DNA from: Pseudomonadota bacterium
GTDB taxonomy: Bacteria; Desulfobacterota; Binatia; Binatales; Binataceae
Assembly: GCA_021324855.1 (NCBI GenBank)
Contig: JAJPIG010000013.1
Span: 62,001-126,000, forward strand
Direction: 5' to 3'
DNA length: 64,000 bases
Both the position numbers and the translations under genes were made by a program. Below are positions 15,740 through 25,792 of this stretch, one piece after another; position 1 is the stretch's first letter; the number at the start of each line of letters is the position of its first letter. The notes beneath the pieces are model-generated. The model was not told where the DNA came from, did not search any database, and saw nothing but the letters and a program-made list of their open reading frames with translations.

Positions 15740-18613
15740 ATGTCCGACCTCTGGGACAACCTGGTTCTCGCCAGCACCGCGCTGCTTATGTTCTTCACGC
15801 CGTTCGCGTTCGGCTCGGTCGATCCCTGGTCGCTCGCGCTCGCGGAATGCCTCTGTTTTTCGCTCACCATCTTCTGGTTCGGCAAGGTTTGCCTCACACC
15901 CGGAGCAAAATCCGATTGGCTGGCGTTTTCGGAGTGGGACTTTCGCGCGCTCGCGATTCCGACGCTCGCACTGCTCGGCTTCATCGCATTTCAGCTCGTC
16001 CCGCTTCCGCCGCGCGTGATTGCCGTGCTCTCGCCGCAGGCCCATCAACTATATGTGCGCAGCCTTCCGGGATGGCCCACGCAACTGGTCTACCAACAGC
16101 GCGAGTTCCAGCAGTCATTCGCGAAGCGCAAGCGGTCTGCGGATCCCGTGGTGCTGCCTACCGCCGATGGAGTGAAAAAGGGGGCGACCGTTCCTTTCAT
16201 CGCGAAGTCGCGCGGGCCGGCAGCGACCGCATCGGCAGATGAGAACGCATCGAAAGCGAATTCCCCGGCGCCCATTCCCGGCGCGGGCGCGTGGCGTTCA
16301 ATTTCCGTGCTGCCGGCGCTGACCCGCGCATCGCTGCTCAAGTCGTACGCCTACGCCTGTCTCTTTTTCGTGATGGTCTTTTATCCGGCGGGGTTCGGCA
16401 GCCGCGACGATGAGCGCAGGTTCCGCCGTATCATTTTGCTGATCGTGCTCGCCGCGGGCGCGACGGTTGCGATCGTCGGCCTCGTCGAGCAGGCGTTCTG
16501 GAACGGCAAGATTCTGTGGTTTCACGTGCCGCATGATTGGGCGGGCCCGGCGCCCGGACCGCATCGCGCCAGCGGACCGTTTGTGGATCCCGACCATTTT
16601 GCGGTCTACCTCGCGATGACCCTGCCGCTCGCGATCGTCGGTGCGATGTTTCGCGCGCCGCTCGCGAGATCGCCGAGCTTCACCGGCTTTCAGTTCGTCT
16701 GTGCGGCATCCGCAGTGATGATGGTGGCGGCGATCCTGATTAGTCAGTCGCGCGCCGGGCTGATCGAAGTCGGAATCGTCTTCCTCACGCTTGCTTGGAT
16801 GCTCCGCAGGCATTATCAGCAGCGCCTCGATGACGAGCTGGTCAGAAAAGTCCCGCAGAGCTCCTCGATGTGGGCGCTGGCGGTCGGCGGCTTCGGCGTC
16901 GCCGCCCTCGTCCTCGCGCTGGTGCTGGTCGGCGCGGGACAGCGCGAGCAGGCGGGCGGCCGGCTGGCGGAGAGCTTTTCAACCGGCGTCGGGATGACCG
17001 CGCGGTTTCGATGGTGGGCCGATACGGGACGGATGATTCACGACTTCCCGATCTTCGGAGTCGGCCTCGGCGCGTGGTCCGCCGTCTTCCCGCATTACCA
17101 GCGGCCGCCATGGTCGCCATATTTCGTCAATGCCGCACATAACGATTACATCGAGGCAGCCGCCGAGTATGGACTCGGCGGCTTGCTGCTCTTCGGGTGG
17201 CTATGCTGGACGGTCGGCCGGATCCTGAAGCGCGGCTCCGGCTCTTTCCAATCCAGCCAATGGATAATTTTTTCCGCGCTGGTCGCCTCGATTCTGGTCG
17301 TCGCCTTCGATGAACTCGGCGACTTCTGCCTGCAGATTCCGGCGAACGCGATGCTGTTCGTCCTGATCGTCGCGCTCGCCACGCGCATCGCGCGCTCGCA
17401 CGTCGCGCGAACTTTCGACGAGCCTGGGATCCTCACCGCCATGATCGCGCCGGCTGCGATCGCACTCGTCGCGATGATCGCGGTGGTATGGGCCGTTCGG
17501 CAGAAAGAGATCGACTATCCCGACGATCTTCCGTTTCCGAAATCGACCTGGCAGGCTGAAGCGGAAATCGTGTCACATCCGTCGAGCCCTTATCCGCATC
17601 TGTGGCTGGCGAACATGCTGCACGATCAGAGCGGAAGATGGCCGGTCGCCGAACTCGACACCGCGGTATGGCTCGACCCCAACAATCCGAAGGCCCGCGA
17701 CTGGTATATCGTCGCGTTGCTGCGCGATGGGCGCTTCGCCGAGGCGCTGAAAGAACTCTCGCGCGCAACCTTCCACGCCCCCGCCCAGTCCGATCATTTT
17801 TATCTCAGTCTGGAAGTGCTGCCGTATCTCTCGGAGCCGCAGCGCACGGCGATCGAAACCGGTCTCGGCGAGGCCGCCAATCGCGGTTTCGATGGCGCCG
17901 TGGACAGCCTCGCTACGCTTTATACGGCGGAGAAGCGGACGCTCGATGCCGCCCGGCTTTATGACAACGCCGCCCGGGCCGAAGACGATCCGGCGCTCCG
18001 GTTCAGGTACTATCTCGGCGCCGGGGAGGCTTACGCGTCGTCGGGGCGCGCCGCCGATGCCGAACGCACACTGCTCGCTGCGATCGACGCCGATCCGTAC
18101 GATTTCAGGTCCTATCGCGACTTGATTTCGCTGGTGTACGGCCCGGCGAGAAACGAGGCGTCGGCGAAGCGGGTGATCGAGATGGCCGCAAGCAGGGGTA
18201 TCGACGCAGGCTCGCTTTATCTTGAGCTCGCGCGGGTCGATGAAGAGCAAGGCCACATTAAGTCAGCCGAGAAGGCCTTGCGCGATGCCGTCAGCTACGA
18301 GCCCTCGTATCGCCACCTGATGCTGCTGGGTCAATTTTATTTGCGTTATCAGAACTACGATTCGGCTGCGGAACTCCTGCGCCGCGCCGTCAAGCTCGCT
18401 CCTCAATCCGGGCAGGCCTATTTCTATCTCGCGCAAGCCGAAGAGGGTGATTATCAGTACCCGGCCGCGAAGGCCGATTACAGCCGCGCCATCGCGCTGG
18501 CTCCCGGTAATCGTGAGTTTCAGAGCAGGCGAAGCGACCTGCTGCGCAAAATCGACGATCATTCCCGAGCCGCCGGAGTACCCGGGCGGGCCGATTCGGC
18601 CGTCGATCGATGA
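15740..18613 (+). CDS. O-antigen polymerase/ligase fused to TPR repeats
   Basis: The 957-residue protein has about ten or more membrane helices in residues 1-600, with the Wzy_C/WaaL-type core: GPFVDPDHFAVYLAM, SQSRAGL, and FGVGLGAW followed by AAHNDYIEAAAEYG. An additional soluble segment lies between early helices. Residues from about 615 onward are helical tetratricopeptide repeats (for example KARDWYIVALLRDGRFAEAL and GQAYFYLAQAEEGDY). Polymerases of this class join repeat units in the periplasm, while TPRs usually bind partner proteins. The next gene starts in an ATGA overlap, so the two are co-translated. Polymerase versus ligase cannot be settled from sequence. Confidence 0.85.
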   Translation: MSDLWDNLVLASTALLMFFTPFAFGSVDPWSLALAECLCFSLTIFWFGKVCLTPGAKSDWLAFSEWDFRALAIPTLALLGFIAFQLVPLPPRVIAVLSPQAHQLYVRSLPGWPTQLVYQQREFQQSFAKRKRSADPVVLPTADGVKKGATVPFIAKSRGPAATASADENASKANSPAPIPGAGAWRSISVLPALTRASLLKSYAYACLFFVMVFYPAGFGSRDDERRFRRIILLIVLAAGATVAIVGLVEQAFWNGKILWFHVPHDWAGPAPGPHRASGPFVDPDHFAVYLAMTLPLAIVGAMFRAPLARSPSFTGFQFVCAASAVMMVAAILISQSRAGLIEVGIVFLTLAWMLRRHYQQRLDDELVRKVPQSSSMWALAVGGFGVAALVLALVLVGAGQREQAGGRLAESFSTGVGMTARFRWWADTGRMIHDFPIFGVGLGAWSAVFPHYQRPPWSPYFVNAAHNDYIEAAAEYGLGGLLLFGWLCWTVGRILKRGSGSFQSSQWIIFSALVASILVVAFDELGDFCLQIPANAMLFVLIVALATRIARSHVARTFDEPGILTAMIAPAAIALVAMIAVVWAVRQKEIDYPDDLPFPKSTWQAEAEIVSHPSSPYPHLWLANMLHDQSGRWPVAELDTAVWLDPNNPKARDWYIVALLRDGRFAEALKELSRATFHAPAQSDHFYLSLEVLPYLSEPQRTAIETGLGEAANRGFDGAVDSLATLYTAEKRTLDAARLYDNAARAEDDPALRFRYYLGAGEAYASSGRAADAERTLLAAIDADPYDFRSYRDLISLVYGPARNEASAKRVIEMAASRGIDAGSLYLELARVDEEQGHIKSAEKALRDAVSYEPSYRHLMLLGQFYLRYQNYDSAAELLRRAVKLAPQSGQAYFYLAQAEEGDYQYPAAKADYSRAIALAPGNREFQSRRSDLLRKIDDHSRAAGVPGRADSAVDR

Positions 18614-20109
18614 CCGCCGCATCGGCATCGATACCGGTGGCCTCGCCTGAGCCGCAACTCGCCGCGCGCCGTCCTGATTACACGTTCGCAATCCTGGTCG
18701 CGACTTTCTGCGCGATCTATCTGGCATGGTATCCGGCGAGCTACTCGATACTCGACGAAAGCTCGACGCTGTCGCTCAGCTATGCGATCGCTCACGGCAC
18801 GATCTATCTCGACCAGGTTAATTTGAACGCGGGGCTCAGGATCGATCGTCACATCGTCTCGCTCTACTCGCCATTTCACGCCGCGCTCCTGGCGTTGTGC
18901 ATGAAGATCAACTGGCGGCTCGGATTCGCGGTGACGGCGGGGTTCTTCGTCCTGGGCGCGTTCATCGTTCGCGCGCAGTTGCTCAAGTCGGGGCTCAGTC
19001 CGGCGTGGTCGGTTCTGTATTTTCTGAACCCGGGCACGCTTTACTATTCGCAAACCCTGATGGCCGCGGTACCAGCCGCGACGATGGGCCTGTGTGGTGT
19101 CGCGATGCTGTTGCGGCCGGCGCCACGGCTCGTGCTCGCGGGCCTGTTCCTCGGAAGCGCCGTGCTGCTGCATCCGTGGATGGGACCGTTCGTGTCAATT
19201 TTCGGCGCGGTATGGCTCCTGGAGCAGGGATGGGACGGCGCGGCGGAGCGCTTCGCTAAATTGGCGGCGGGCGCGATGCCCGCGATCGCGCTGCTGGCGC
19301 TGTACAATTTTCTCATCACCGGCTCGCCGTTCCATCCGGCATACTGGGTGCTGGGCCATCAGCATAATTTTGATGGCCGGCATTTCAGAGCATTCCTGAT
19401 CTTTTATTTGGGGTCGTTGGCAATCTTTCCCATCGCGGGATGGAGCGTGTTGTCGCCACGGAGAGCGGATGGACTCGCGCTCCCGATCGCCTCGGCAATG
19501 ACGATCCTGCTCGCCTCGCTTTATTACTATCGCGACGGCGTTAATCTGCAGGAATACAACATAATGCATCTGCTCGCCGGTGCGATTCCCGGACAGCGTT
19601 TTCTGCTTCCGGTGTCGTTCGTCGCGTGCGTTCCCGCCGCGCGATGGTTGAAAGCGCAGCTCTCGACGTTCGAGTCGGATCCGTCGCGCGTTAAAGGAGC
19701 GGCGTGCGTCGTATTTGGGGCCGGCTTTCTGCTTCTGAGCATCGGGCATCAGAATTATTTACGTGCTCATGCCGTTTTGCAGAAGGCCCTCGATGAGACA
19801 ATTCCCGACGGCGCGGAAGTCGTCACATCATCGCAACTCGGGACCAATTTCGGCGGATGCAAGGAACTTGTGCCGGTCGTCAAGGTCCGGCATTGCCTCC
19901 AGATCGACTCAGCTCGCCCTCCGCTGCGTCACGACTATCTTTTGTGGGCTGGAGCGCCGGGCTCGCAACCACCCGCCACGTGGATAGACGGCCGTCGCGT
20001 GCATATGATTCGCGCCCGCTCATTCATCTGGAAGGCCGACTTCTGGATTGCGACGCCGATTGATCCGAAGCGTACGTCAGATCGGCGCGAAGCGATCAAT
20101 TCTTTTTGA
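18610..20109 (+). CDS. Multi-pass membrane protein, probable GT-C-type glycosyltransferase
   Basis: The 499-residue protein has about ten hydrophobic helices and an early periplasmic-type loop containing YSILDESSTLS, whose acidic residues recall the first loop of GT-C enzymes (PMT/ArnT class). These use lipid-linked sugars on the outer face of the inner membrane. A C-terminal soluble tail of about 110 residues follows the last helix. It is translationally coupled to the polymerase gene and is followed 12 bases later by an asparagine-synthase-like gene. The fold is an inference from topology and the loop; an uncharacterised integral membrane role remains possible. Confidence 0.6.
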   Translation: MTAASASIPVASPEPQLAARRPDYTFAILVATFCAIYLAWYPASYSILDESSTLSLSYAIAHGTIYLDQVNLNAGLRIDRHIVSLYSPFHAALLALCMKINWRLGFAVTAGFFVLGAFIVRAQLLKSGLSPAWSVLYFLNPGTLYYSQTLMAAVPAATMGLCGVAMLLRPAPRLVLAGLFLGSAVLLHPWMGPFVSIFGAVWLLEQGWDGAAERFAKLAAGAMPAIALLALYNFLITGSPFHPAYWVLGHQHNFDGRHFRAFLIFYLGSLAIFPIAGWSVLSPRRADGLALPIASAMTILLASLYYYRDGVNLQEYNIMHLLAGAIPGQRFLLPVSFVACVPAARWLKAQLSTFESDPSRVKGAACVVFGAGFLLLSIGHQNYLRAHAVLQKALDETIPDGAEVVTSSQLGTNFGGCKELVPVVKVRHCLQIDSARPPLRHDYLLWAGAPGSQPPATWIDGRRVHMIRARSFIWKADFWIATPIDPKRTSDRREAINSF

Positions 20110-20121
20110 GCGAGTCGAATT

Positions 20122-22023
20122 GTGTGCGGCATAGCGGGCTTGATTGGCGTACGCGATGAGGGCGCGGTCCTCGGACGCCGGCTGATGACCGCGTTGCGCC
20201 ATCGCGGGCCTGATGACGAAGGAATCGAGCAACCGCTGTCTACAGTGACGCTCGTGCATACGCGGCTCGCGGTTATCGATCTATCGCGCGCGGGGCATCA
20301 GCCGATGCGCGACCATCCCCCGCCCGGCTTGAAGCCGAACTGGGTGGTCTTCAACGGCGAGATTTACAATTATCGCGAGCTGCAGAACGAGCTTGCCGCG
20401 TCCGGATGGCCATCCCGAACGAATTGCGACACCGAGGTGATCCTGCACGCTTTCCGTATCTGGGGCGATGATTGCGTGTCGCGATTCCGCGGGATGTTCG
20501 CCTTATGCCTTGTCGATACAGCCCGCGGCCTGGCACATCTCTATCGCGATCGGCTGGGCATCAAGCCGCTGTACATTTATTGGTTTCCCGCCGGCGGATG
20601 CGTGTTCGCAAGCGAGTTGCGCGCGATCCTGAGCCTGGGGACCGAAATCGCGCCGGCGCATGTGAACCCGCGCGCGCTCGAAAGCTTTCTCGCGCAGGGC
20701 GCCGTGCAGGGCTACGAGACCCTGGTGGATGGCGTCTCGATGCTCCGGCCGGCATCGCATCTCACACTCGACCTGGATTCAGGCCGCGAGGTTTCGCGCC
20801 GGCAATACTGGAATCTGCCCCTGGACGTTGATCGCGCCGGAGATCGCAAGACGGCAGTCGACGATCTTCGCGCGATCGCTCACGAAGCGGTCCGGCTGCA
20901 TCTGGTCAGCGACGCGCCGCTCGGCCTGTTCCTGAGCAGCGGAATCGATTCGACCGCGCTGCTGGCGATCGCTTCGGAAGAGGGCGCCAACCATCCGCAA
21001 ACGCTCACGGTCGGCTTCGATTCCGCGCGCGACGACGAGAGCATCGCAGCATCCGCAATTGCGCACGCCTTCGGCGCCGACCATCGGACCGTGCCTCTTG
21101 CAAGCCCGGATGCGAAGTCCACGCTGGAAGAATCATTGGCCGCGATGGATCAGCCGACCGTCGACGGCTTCAACACCTATTTCGTGAGCCGCGCGGCGCG
21201 CGAGCAGGGTCTGACGGTTGCGCTGTCGGGTCTCGGCGGCGATGAACTCTTCGGCGGCTACGCGAGCTTCGTCGATATTCCGCGCGCGATGCGGCTCCGC
21301 AGGCAATCCGCTTTGAAATGGCCGGTCACGATCGCTGGCCGAATGCTTCGCACGCGCTTCGGCGCGAAGCTCGGCGAGGTCTACCGGCGCGATGCCGACC
21401 CGCTCGCGATGTACCTGCTGCGGCGCGAGTTGTTCCTGCCCGACGAGCGCCGCGGGCTGCATCCGTTGCCCGCAGGCTCCGATCCAATCACCGGCATCGA
21501 GCGCGGGCTTTTGGAAGAGGCGCGCCGCGACGAGCGCCCGCTCGATCGGATCAACGCCATCAGCCTGTTCGAACTCCAGTTCTTCATGCGGCACATGCTG
21601 CTTCGCGATGCGGACGCATTCAGCATGGCGGCGCCGATCGAATACCGCGTGCCGTTTCTGGATCATCGCCTGGTCGAAGCAGTGTTCGCGATGCCCGGCG
21701 AATGGAAACGGCCCGACCCGCGACCCAAGCCGCTGCTGCTCGACATCGCGGGCCCGCGCGTTCCGGAGTCCGTCTGGCGCCGCCCGAAGCAGGGCTTTTC
21801 ATTTCCGTGGAAAGATTGGTTCCACGCGGAACCGCTCCGCGGCTACGCGCGCGAAGCGATCGCGGACGAACGCGGATGGAAAGACCTCGGCATCGACGCC
21901 GCGGCGGTCGACGACCTGCGCGCGCGTTTCGATCAGGGCGACAACCGGGTGAGCGCGCTGCAACTGCTGGCCTTCGTTTCGCTTTATGATTTCACGCAGC
22001 GCCATCGGCTGCGTCGGATATGA
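20122..22023 (+). CDS. asnB: Asparagine synthase (glutamine-hydrolysing) family amidotransferase
   Basis: GTG 20122 gives a protein beginning MCGIAG, placing the catalytic Cys2 of the class II glutaminase domain at the mature N-terminus. RHRGPDDEG and FNGEIYNY follow. The synthetase domain has the pyrophosphatase loop as SSGIDSTAL (usual SGGxDS) and a downstream SGLGGDELFGGY. The length of 633 residues is normal for AsnB-like enzymes. In polysaccharide loci such enzymes often amidate a sugar acid or precursor rather than make asparagine, but housekeeping activity is also possible. It stands between the membrane protein and the first GT4 gene, all on one strand. Confidence 0.88.
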   Translation: MCGIAGLIGVRDEGAVLGRRLMTALRHRGPDDEGIEQPLSTVTLVHTRLAVIDLSRAGHQPMRDHPPPGLKPNWVVFNGEIYNYRELQNELAASGWPSRTNCDTEVILHAFRIWGDDCVSRFRGMFALCLVDTARGLAHLYRDRLGIKPLYIYWFPAGGCVFASELRAILSLGTEIAPAHVNPRALESFLAQGAVQGYETLVDGVSMLRPASHLTLDLDSGREVSRRQYWNLPLDVDRAGDRKTAVDDLRAIAHEAVRLHLVSDAPLGLFLSSGIDSTALLAIASEEGANHPQTLTVGFDSARDDESIAASAIAHAFGADHRTVPLASPDAKSTLEESLAAMDQPTVDGFNTYFVSRAAREQGLTVALSGLGGDELFGGYASFVDIPRAMRLRRQSALKWPVTIAGRMLRTRFGAKLGEVYRRDADPLAMYLLRRELFLPDERRGLHPLPAGSDPITGIERGLLEEARRDERPLDRINAISLFELQFFMRHMLLRDADAFSMAAPIEYRVPFLDHRLVEAVFAMPGEWKRPDPRPKPLLLDIAGPRVPESVWRRPKQGFSFPWKDWFHAEPLRGYAREAIADERGWKDLGIDAAAVDDLRARFDQGDNRVSALQLLAFVSLYDFTQRHRLRRI

Positions 22024-22063
22024 TTCGTACTTCAACGGCGACGAAGCAGAAAACAGACCGCCG

Positions 22064-23272
22064 ATGAAGCTGCTCTATCTGAATCCGATTGGCGCTCTCG
22101 GCGGCGCGGAGCGCAGCCTCCTCGATGCCATGACCGCGCTTCGCGACGCGCAGCCGCAATGGCGACTCCAACTGATTGCAGGCACGGACGGCGATCTCCT
22201 CGCAGGGGCGCGGGATATCGGCGTCGAGGCGCGGGTTCTATCCTTGCCCGAGGCCGTCACGCGAGCCGGCGACTCGGGCGCCAGCAATTTGATTTCGAGC
22301 GCCGCCGTTGCAGCTCGTGTAGCAGCCTCCGGGCCGCGGCTAATCGGCTATCTCAAGCGCCTTCGGCGCGCGACCCTTGCATCGCAGGCCGATATCATCA
22401 TCAGCAATGGATTCAAGACTCACATTTTGGCCGCGTGGGCGGCGCCCTTGAGAATTCCGATCGTCTGGCATGTGCGCGATTACGTGCGGGCCCGGCCCCT
22501 GATGTCGCGCCTGATGAAGGCGCGCGCCCGGCGATGCTCGGTTGCGATTACCAACTCGCAAAGCACAGCCGAAGATTTGGCCCAGGCTTGTAATGGCCGG
22601 TTGAAAATTCGCACCGTCTATAACGCGATCGATCTCGAGCGTTTCAACGCTTGCGGCGCGATGCTAGACCTCGATGCGCTGGCCGGCGCGCAGCATCGCG
22701 ATGAGGCCGCGATTCGTGTCGGCCTGCTCGGAACGACCGCCCGCTGGAAGGGGCACGAGATCTTTATGCGGGCGCTCGCGATGCTCCGGGATGACCGCAT
22801 CCGCGGGTATATAATCGGCGGTCCGATTTACGACACGCGCGGCAGTCAATTCACGATGGCAGAGTTGCAAGCAACGGCGCGGAAGTTGGGTCTTGACGGA
22901 CGCGTAAGATTTACCGGCTATGTGAACGATCCGGCGGCGGCGATTCGCGCACTCGATGTCGTCGTCCATGCGAGCACGCAGCCCGAGCCGTTCGGGCGCA
23001 TCGTGGCCGAGGCGATGGCCTGCGGCAAGCCGGTCGTGACCGCCAATCTCGGCGGCGTCGCCGAAGTAATTTCCGAGGGCGAGAACGCGTTGACCTATCC
23101 CGGCCGCGATCCCGGGGCGCTTGCCGAACGCATCGTACGTCTGGCCGATGATCCCGACCTGCGGCGGCGATTGGGCGCGAACGGGCGGCGCCGGGCCGAA
23201 GATCGATTCGGTCGCGCGCGGCTCGCACGCGAACTGATCGCGATTTACGAATCCGTGATCGCGTCCCGATGA
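22064..23272 (+). CDS. GT4 family glycosyltransferase
   Basis: The start is placed at ATG 22064 (MKLLYLN), because the longer frame from 21986 overlaps the asparagine synthase gene and its extra residues are not family-like. The 402-residue GT-B enzyme has the N-terminal GGAERSLLDA acceptor loop and the donor-site EPFGRIVAEAMACG (E-x7-E) motif of retaining GT4 enzymes. It should transfer a sugar from a nucleotide donor to a lipid-linked repeat unit in the cytoplasm. Its stop overlaps the next GT4 gene by 4 bases. The sugar specificity is unknown. Confidence 0.85.
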   Translation: MKLLYLNPIGALGGAERSLLDAMTALRDAQPQWRLQLIAGTDGDLLAGARDIGVEARVLSLPEAVTRAGDSGASNLISSAAVAARVAASGPRLIGYLKRLRRATLASQADIIISNGFKTHILAAWAAPLRIPIVWHVRDYVRARPLMSRLMKARARRCSVAITNSQSTAEDLAQACNGRLKIRTVYNAIDLERFNACGAMLDLDALAGAQHRDEAAIRVGLLGTTARWKGHEIFMRALAMLRDDRIRGYIIGGPIYDTRGSQFTMAELQATARKLGLDGRVRFTGYVNDPAAAIRALDVVVHASTQPEPFGRIVAEAMACGKPVVTANLGGVAEVISEGENALTYPGRDPGALAERIVRLADDPDLRRRLGANGRRRAEDRFGRARLARELIAIYESVIASR

Positions 23273-24435
23273 TCCGCGTATTACATGTCGCGCCGGGGAA
23301 TCTCTTCGGCGGCATCGAGACGCTGCTCGTTACGCTGGCGCGCCTGCGCGATCTCTGTCCGTCGATGGAGCCGGAGTTCGCGATCTGTTTCGAGGGCCGC
23401 TTGCAGTCCGAACTCGAAGCCGCTGGCGTTCCGGTGCACGGCCTGGGAGCGCTCAAGGTCAGGTATCCGAACACGATCTGGCGCGCGCGCCGGCGGCTGG
23501 CTGAGCTTCTGCGCCGGCGCCATCCCGATGTCGTCATCTGCCATCATGCCTGGACGCAGGCGATTCTCGGACCCGTCGTTCGCGCGGCGAACATACCGCT
23601 GGTGTTTTGGCTGCAGGGGCAGACCACCGGCCGTCATTGGTCGGAACGATGGGCCGCGCTGACGCCGCCCGATCTCGCGATCTGCCTGAGTCATTTTCTC
23701 ACCACCGAATTGCGAACGATCTATCCCGACATCGCCGCGCACGTGGTTTACAATCCCGTGCCGCCGATCGCAGCGCTTACCGACGCTGCGCGCCGCGAGG
23801 TCCGCGCCGAAATCGGCACCGCCCCCGATGCGGTGGTCATCGCACAGGCCTGCCGGATGGAACCCGGCAAAGGGGCGCGCATCTTGCTCGATGCGCTCGG
23901 CTCGATCCGCGACATCGCAGACTGGGAATGCTGGCAAATCGGCGGTCCGCAGCGCGCGATGGAGCGCGAGTATTTCGATGCGCTCCGCGCGCAGGCGGCG
24001 CGCCTCGGTATCGATGGTCGCGTGCGCTTCTGGGGCCAGCGCGGCGATGTCGCGCGGCTGCTCGCCGCGGCCGATATCTACTGCCAGCCCAACGACACAT
24101 TTCGGGAGGGACTGGGGGCGGTATTCATCGAGGCAATGCGCGCCGGTCTCCCGGTCGTGACGACGCGGCTCGGCGCCGCGCCCGAAGTGATCGACGAGAC
24201 CGCAGGCTTTCTGCTCGCACCGGGCGACGCCGGCGCCGTGGCCGCCGCGCTCACCGAACTGATCCGCGATCCTGCGCTGCGCGCGCGATTGTCAGCAGGC
24301 GGACGCGCCCGCGCCGAAGCGCGCTTCTCGCCGGCGGTGCAAATCCCGCTGCTCTACGAAGTGTTGATGAAAGCGGTCCGAGGACATCCCGATCCGGCTT
24401 CGTCATCCGGGTGCCGGCAGCCGGGGTTGTTGTAA
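23269..24435 (+). CDS. GT4 family glycosyltransferase
   Basis: The 388-residue GT-B protein begins MIRVLHVAPG, with FGGIETLL as the acceptor-side loop and a FREGLGAVFIEAMRAG donor motif that retains the family glutamates. It is soluble. The ATGA start overlaps the preceding GT4 stop, showing co-translation of two different transferases; their sequences are clearly diverged, not a recent duplication. It is followed after 28 bases by a second polymerase-like gene. Confidence 0.84.
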   Translation: MIRVLHVAPGNLFGGIETLLVTLARLRDLCPSMEPEFAICFEGRLQSELEAAGVPVHGLGALKVRYPNTIWRARRRLAELLRRRHPDVVICHHAWTQAILGPVVRAANIPLVFWLQGQTTGRHWSERWAALTPPDLAICLSHFLTTELRTIYPDIAAHVVYNPVPPIAALTDAARREVRAEIGTAPDAVVIAQACRMEPGKGARILLDALGSIRDIADWECWQIGGPQRAMEREYFDALRAQAARLGIDGRVRFWGQRGDVARLLAAADIYCQPNDTFREGLGAVFIEAMRAGLPVVTTRLGAAPEVIDETAGFLLAPGDAGAVAAALTELIRDPALRARLSAGGRARAEARFSPAVQIPLLYEVLMKAVRGHPDPASSSGCRQPGLL

Positions 24436-24463
24436 ACCGATTCGCTCAATAGTGTCCTAATCG

Positions 24464-25792
24464 ATGGAATCGCTTTTGCTGTGCGGCGCGGCGTTCACGC
24501 TGGTCTTTTTCTGCACCCGGCGCTCGCTCGCGGTCGGCATCAACGCCGCCATCGCGATCGGTTACCTGTACGGGATTATCCGCGCCAACGTTCCGCAGAC
24601 CGCCTCGCATTTCATCTTCGATGCCGGCGTCGGCGGCCTCTACCTCGGCATCATGTGGCGCGGCCTCACCACGATGCAGCGCCTGCGCATCCGGCGCGTC
24701 CGCGGCTGGGTCATCTGCCTGATCGCGTGGCCGCTGATCCTGTTCTTCATCCCGATCCAGGATCCGCTGATCCAGCTCGTCGGATTGCGCGGTGCCGTCT
24801 GGTTCGTGCCGTTCGTGCTGCTGGGCGCGATGGTGGATGACGGCGAACGCTCGCAGCTCGCGGTCGGGCTAGCGATTCTGAACCTCGTGGCGCTCGCCTT
24901 CGCGCTCGGCGAGTTCACACTCGGCCTGCCGCGCTTCTTCCCCTACAACAACGTCACCGTCCTGCTCTACCAGCAGAACGATGTGGTCGCGGGTGCAAGA
25001 GATCTCTACCGGATTCCCTCGACCTTCCCATCGCAGGCCGGTTACTCCGCCACGATGGTGCTCGCGATGCCGCTGCTGGTCGGGGCATGGGCCCAATCGA
25101 CCAGCAAGCGGATCAAGCTGTTGTTGACGGCCGGGCTGGTCGCCGGGTTGCTGGGCGTGTTCCTGGGCGCATCGCGGAGCCAGGCGCTGCTGATGTTTGC
25201 GCAGGGAGCGACGATTGCAAGTTTCGCCAGGATTCGGATGAAGCATCTGTTTGCCTTCGCCGCGATCGCTCTTGTCGTCGGCTATTGGGTTTACAAGGAA
25301 CCTCGTCTCCAGCGCTTCACCAAGCTCGATACGAACTTCGTCGAAAACCGGGTCTCGGCTAGCGTTAACGAAAGTTTTATCGACGCCCTCTTTCAATATC
25401 CACTCGGCAACGGACTTGGCGGCGGCGGCACCAGCATCCCGTATTTTCTCCAGGATCGATTGCAGAATCCGACCTGGATCGAAAATGAATACGGGCGCCT
25501 CCTGCTCGAACTCGGGCTGCCTGGGCTCGGACTGTGGGTGGCGTTTATCTTCGCCTCGATTTTCTTGACGCCCGGGGATCGGAGCGGTCCATGGCGCGGC
25601 GGATGGCGGGTTGCAAAGGTTACCTGCGCAGCGACCTTCGGCACGGCTTTTATTGGTGTTGGACTCTTGACCTCGATCCCGGGCACCGCCTTGCTCCTGT
25701 TCATGACCGGATGGATGTGGGGGCCGAAGCTCAAACAGTTCCGCGTCAGGGCGAGCACGCTCGCTTCCGAACCCGCCGCGGCTGCTGGATGA
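24464..25792 (+). CDS. Second O-antigen polymerase/ligase-like membrane protein
   Basis: The 442-residue protein has about ten membrane helices. Periplasmic-loop features include PSTFPSQAGYSATM and SRSQALLM. Near the end a GNGLGGGGTSIP loop is followed by WIENEYGRLLLELGLPGLGLW, the position equivalent to the H-N-x-Y/E segment in Wzy/WaaL proteins. This is the second protein of this fold in the locus, alongside the TPR-fused one at 15740. One may polymerise and the other ligate or build a second polymer. Its stop overlaps the next GT4 start (ATGA). Confidence 0.78.
   Translation: MESLLLCGAAFTLVFFCTRRSLAVGINAAIAIGYLYGIIRANVPQTASHFIFDAGVGGLYLGIMWRGLTTMQRLRIRRVRGWVICLIAWPLILFFIPIQDPLIQLVGLRGAVWFVPFVLLGAMVDDGERSQLAVGLAILNLVALAFALGEFTLGLPRFFPYNNVTVLLYQQNDVVAGARDLYRIPSTFPSQAGYSATMVLAMPLLVGAWAQSTSKRIKLLLTAGLVAGLLGVFLGASRSQALLMFAQGATIASFARIRMKHLFAFAAIALVVGYWVYKEPRLQRFTKLDTNFVENRVSASVNESFIDALFQYPLGNGLGGGGTSIPYFLQDRLQNPTWIENEYGRLLLELGLPGLGLWVAFIFASIFLTPGDRSGPWRGGWRVAKVTCAATFGTAFIGVGLLTSIPGTALLLFMTGWMWGPKLKQFRVRASTLASEPAAAAG

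Noticed and set aside
24464-25792. Second polymerase as a possible integral GT-C enzyme
   Set aside because: The helix pattern and late-loop WIENEYGRLLLELG segment fit the Wzy/WaaL family better than GT-C.
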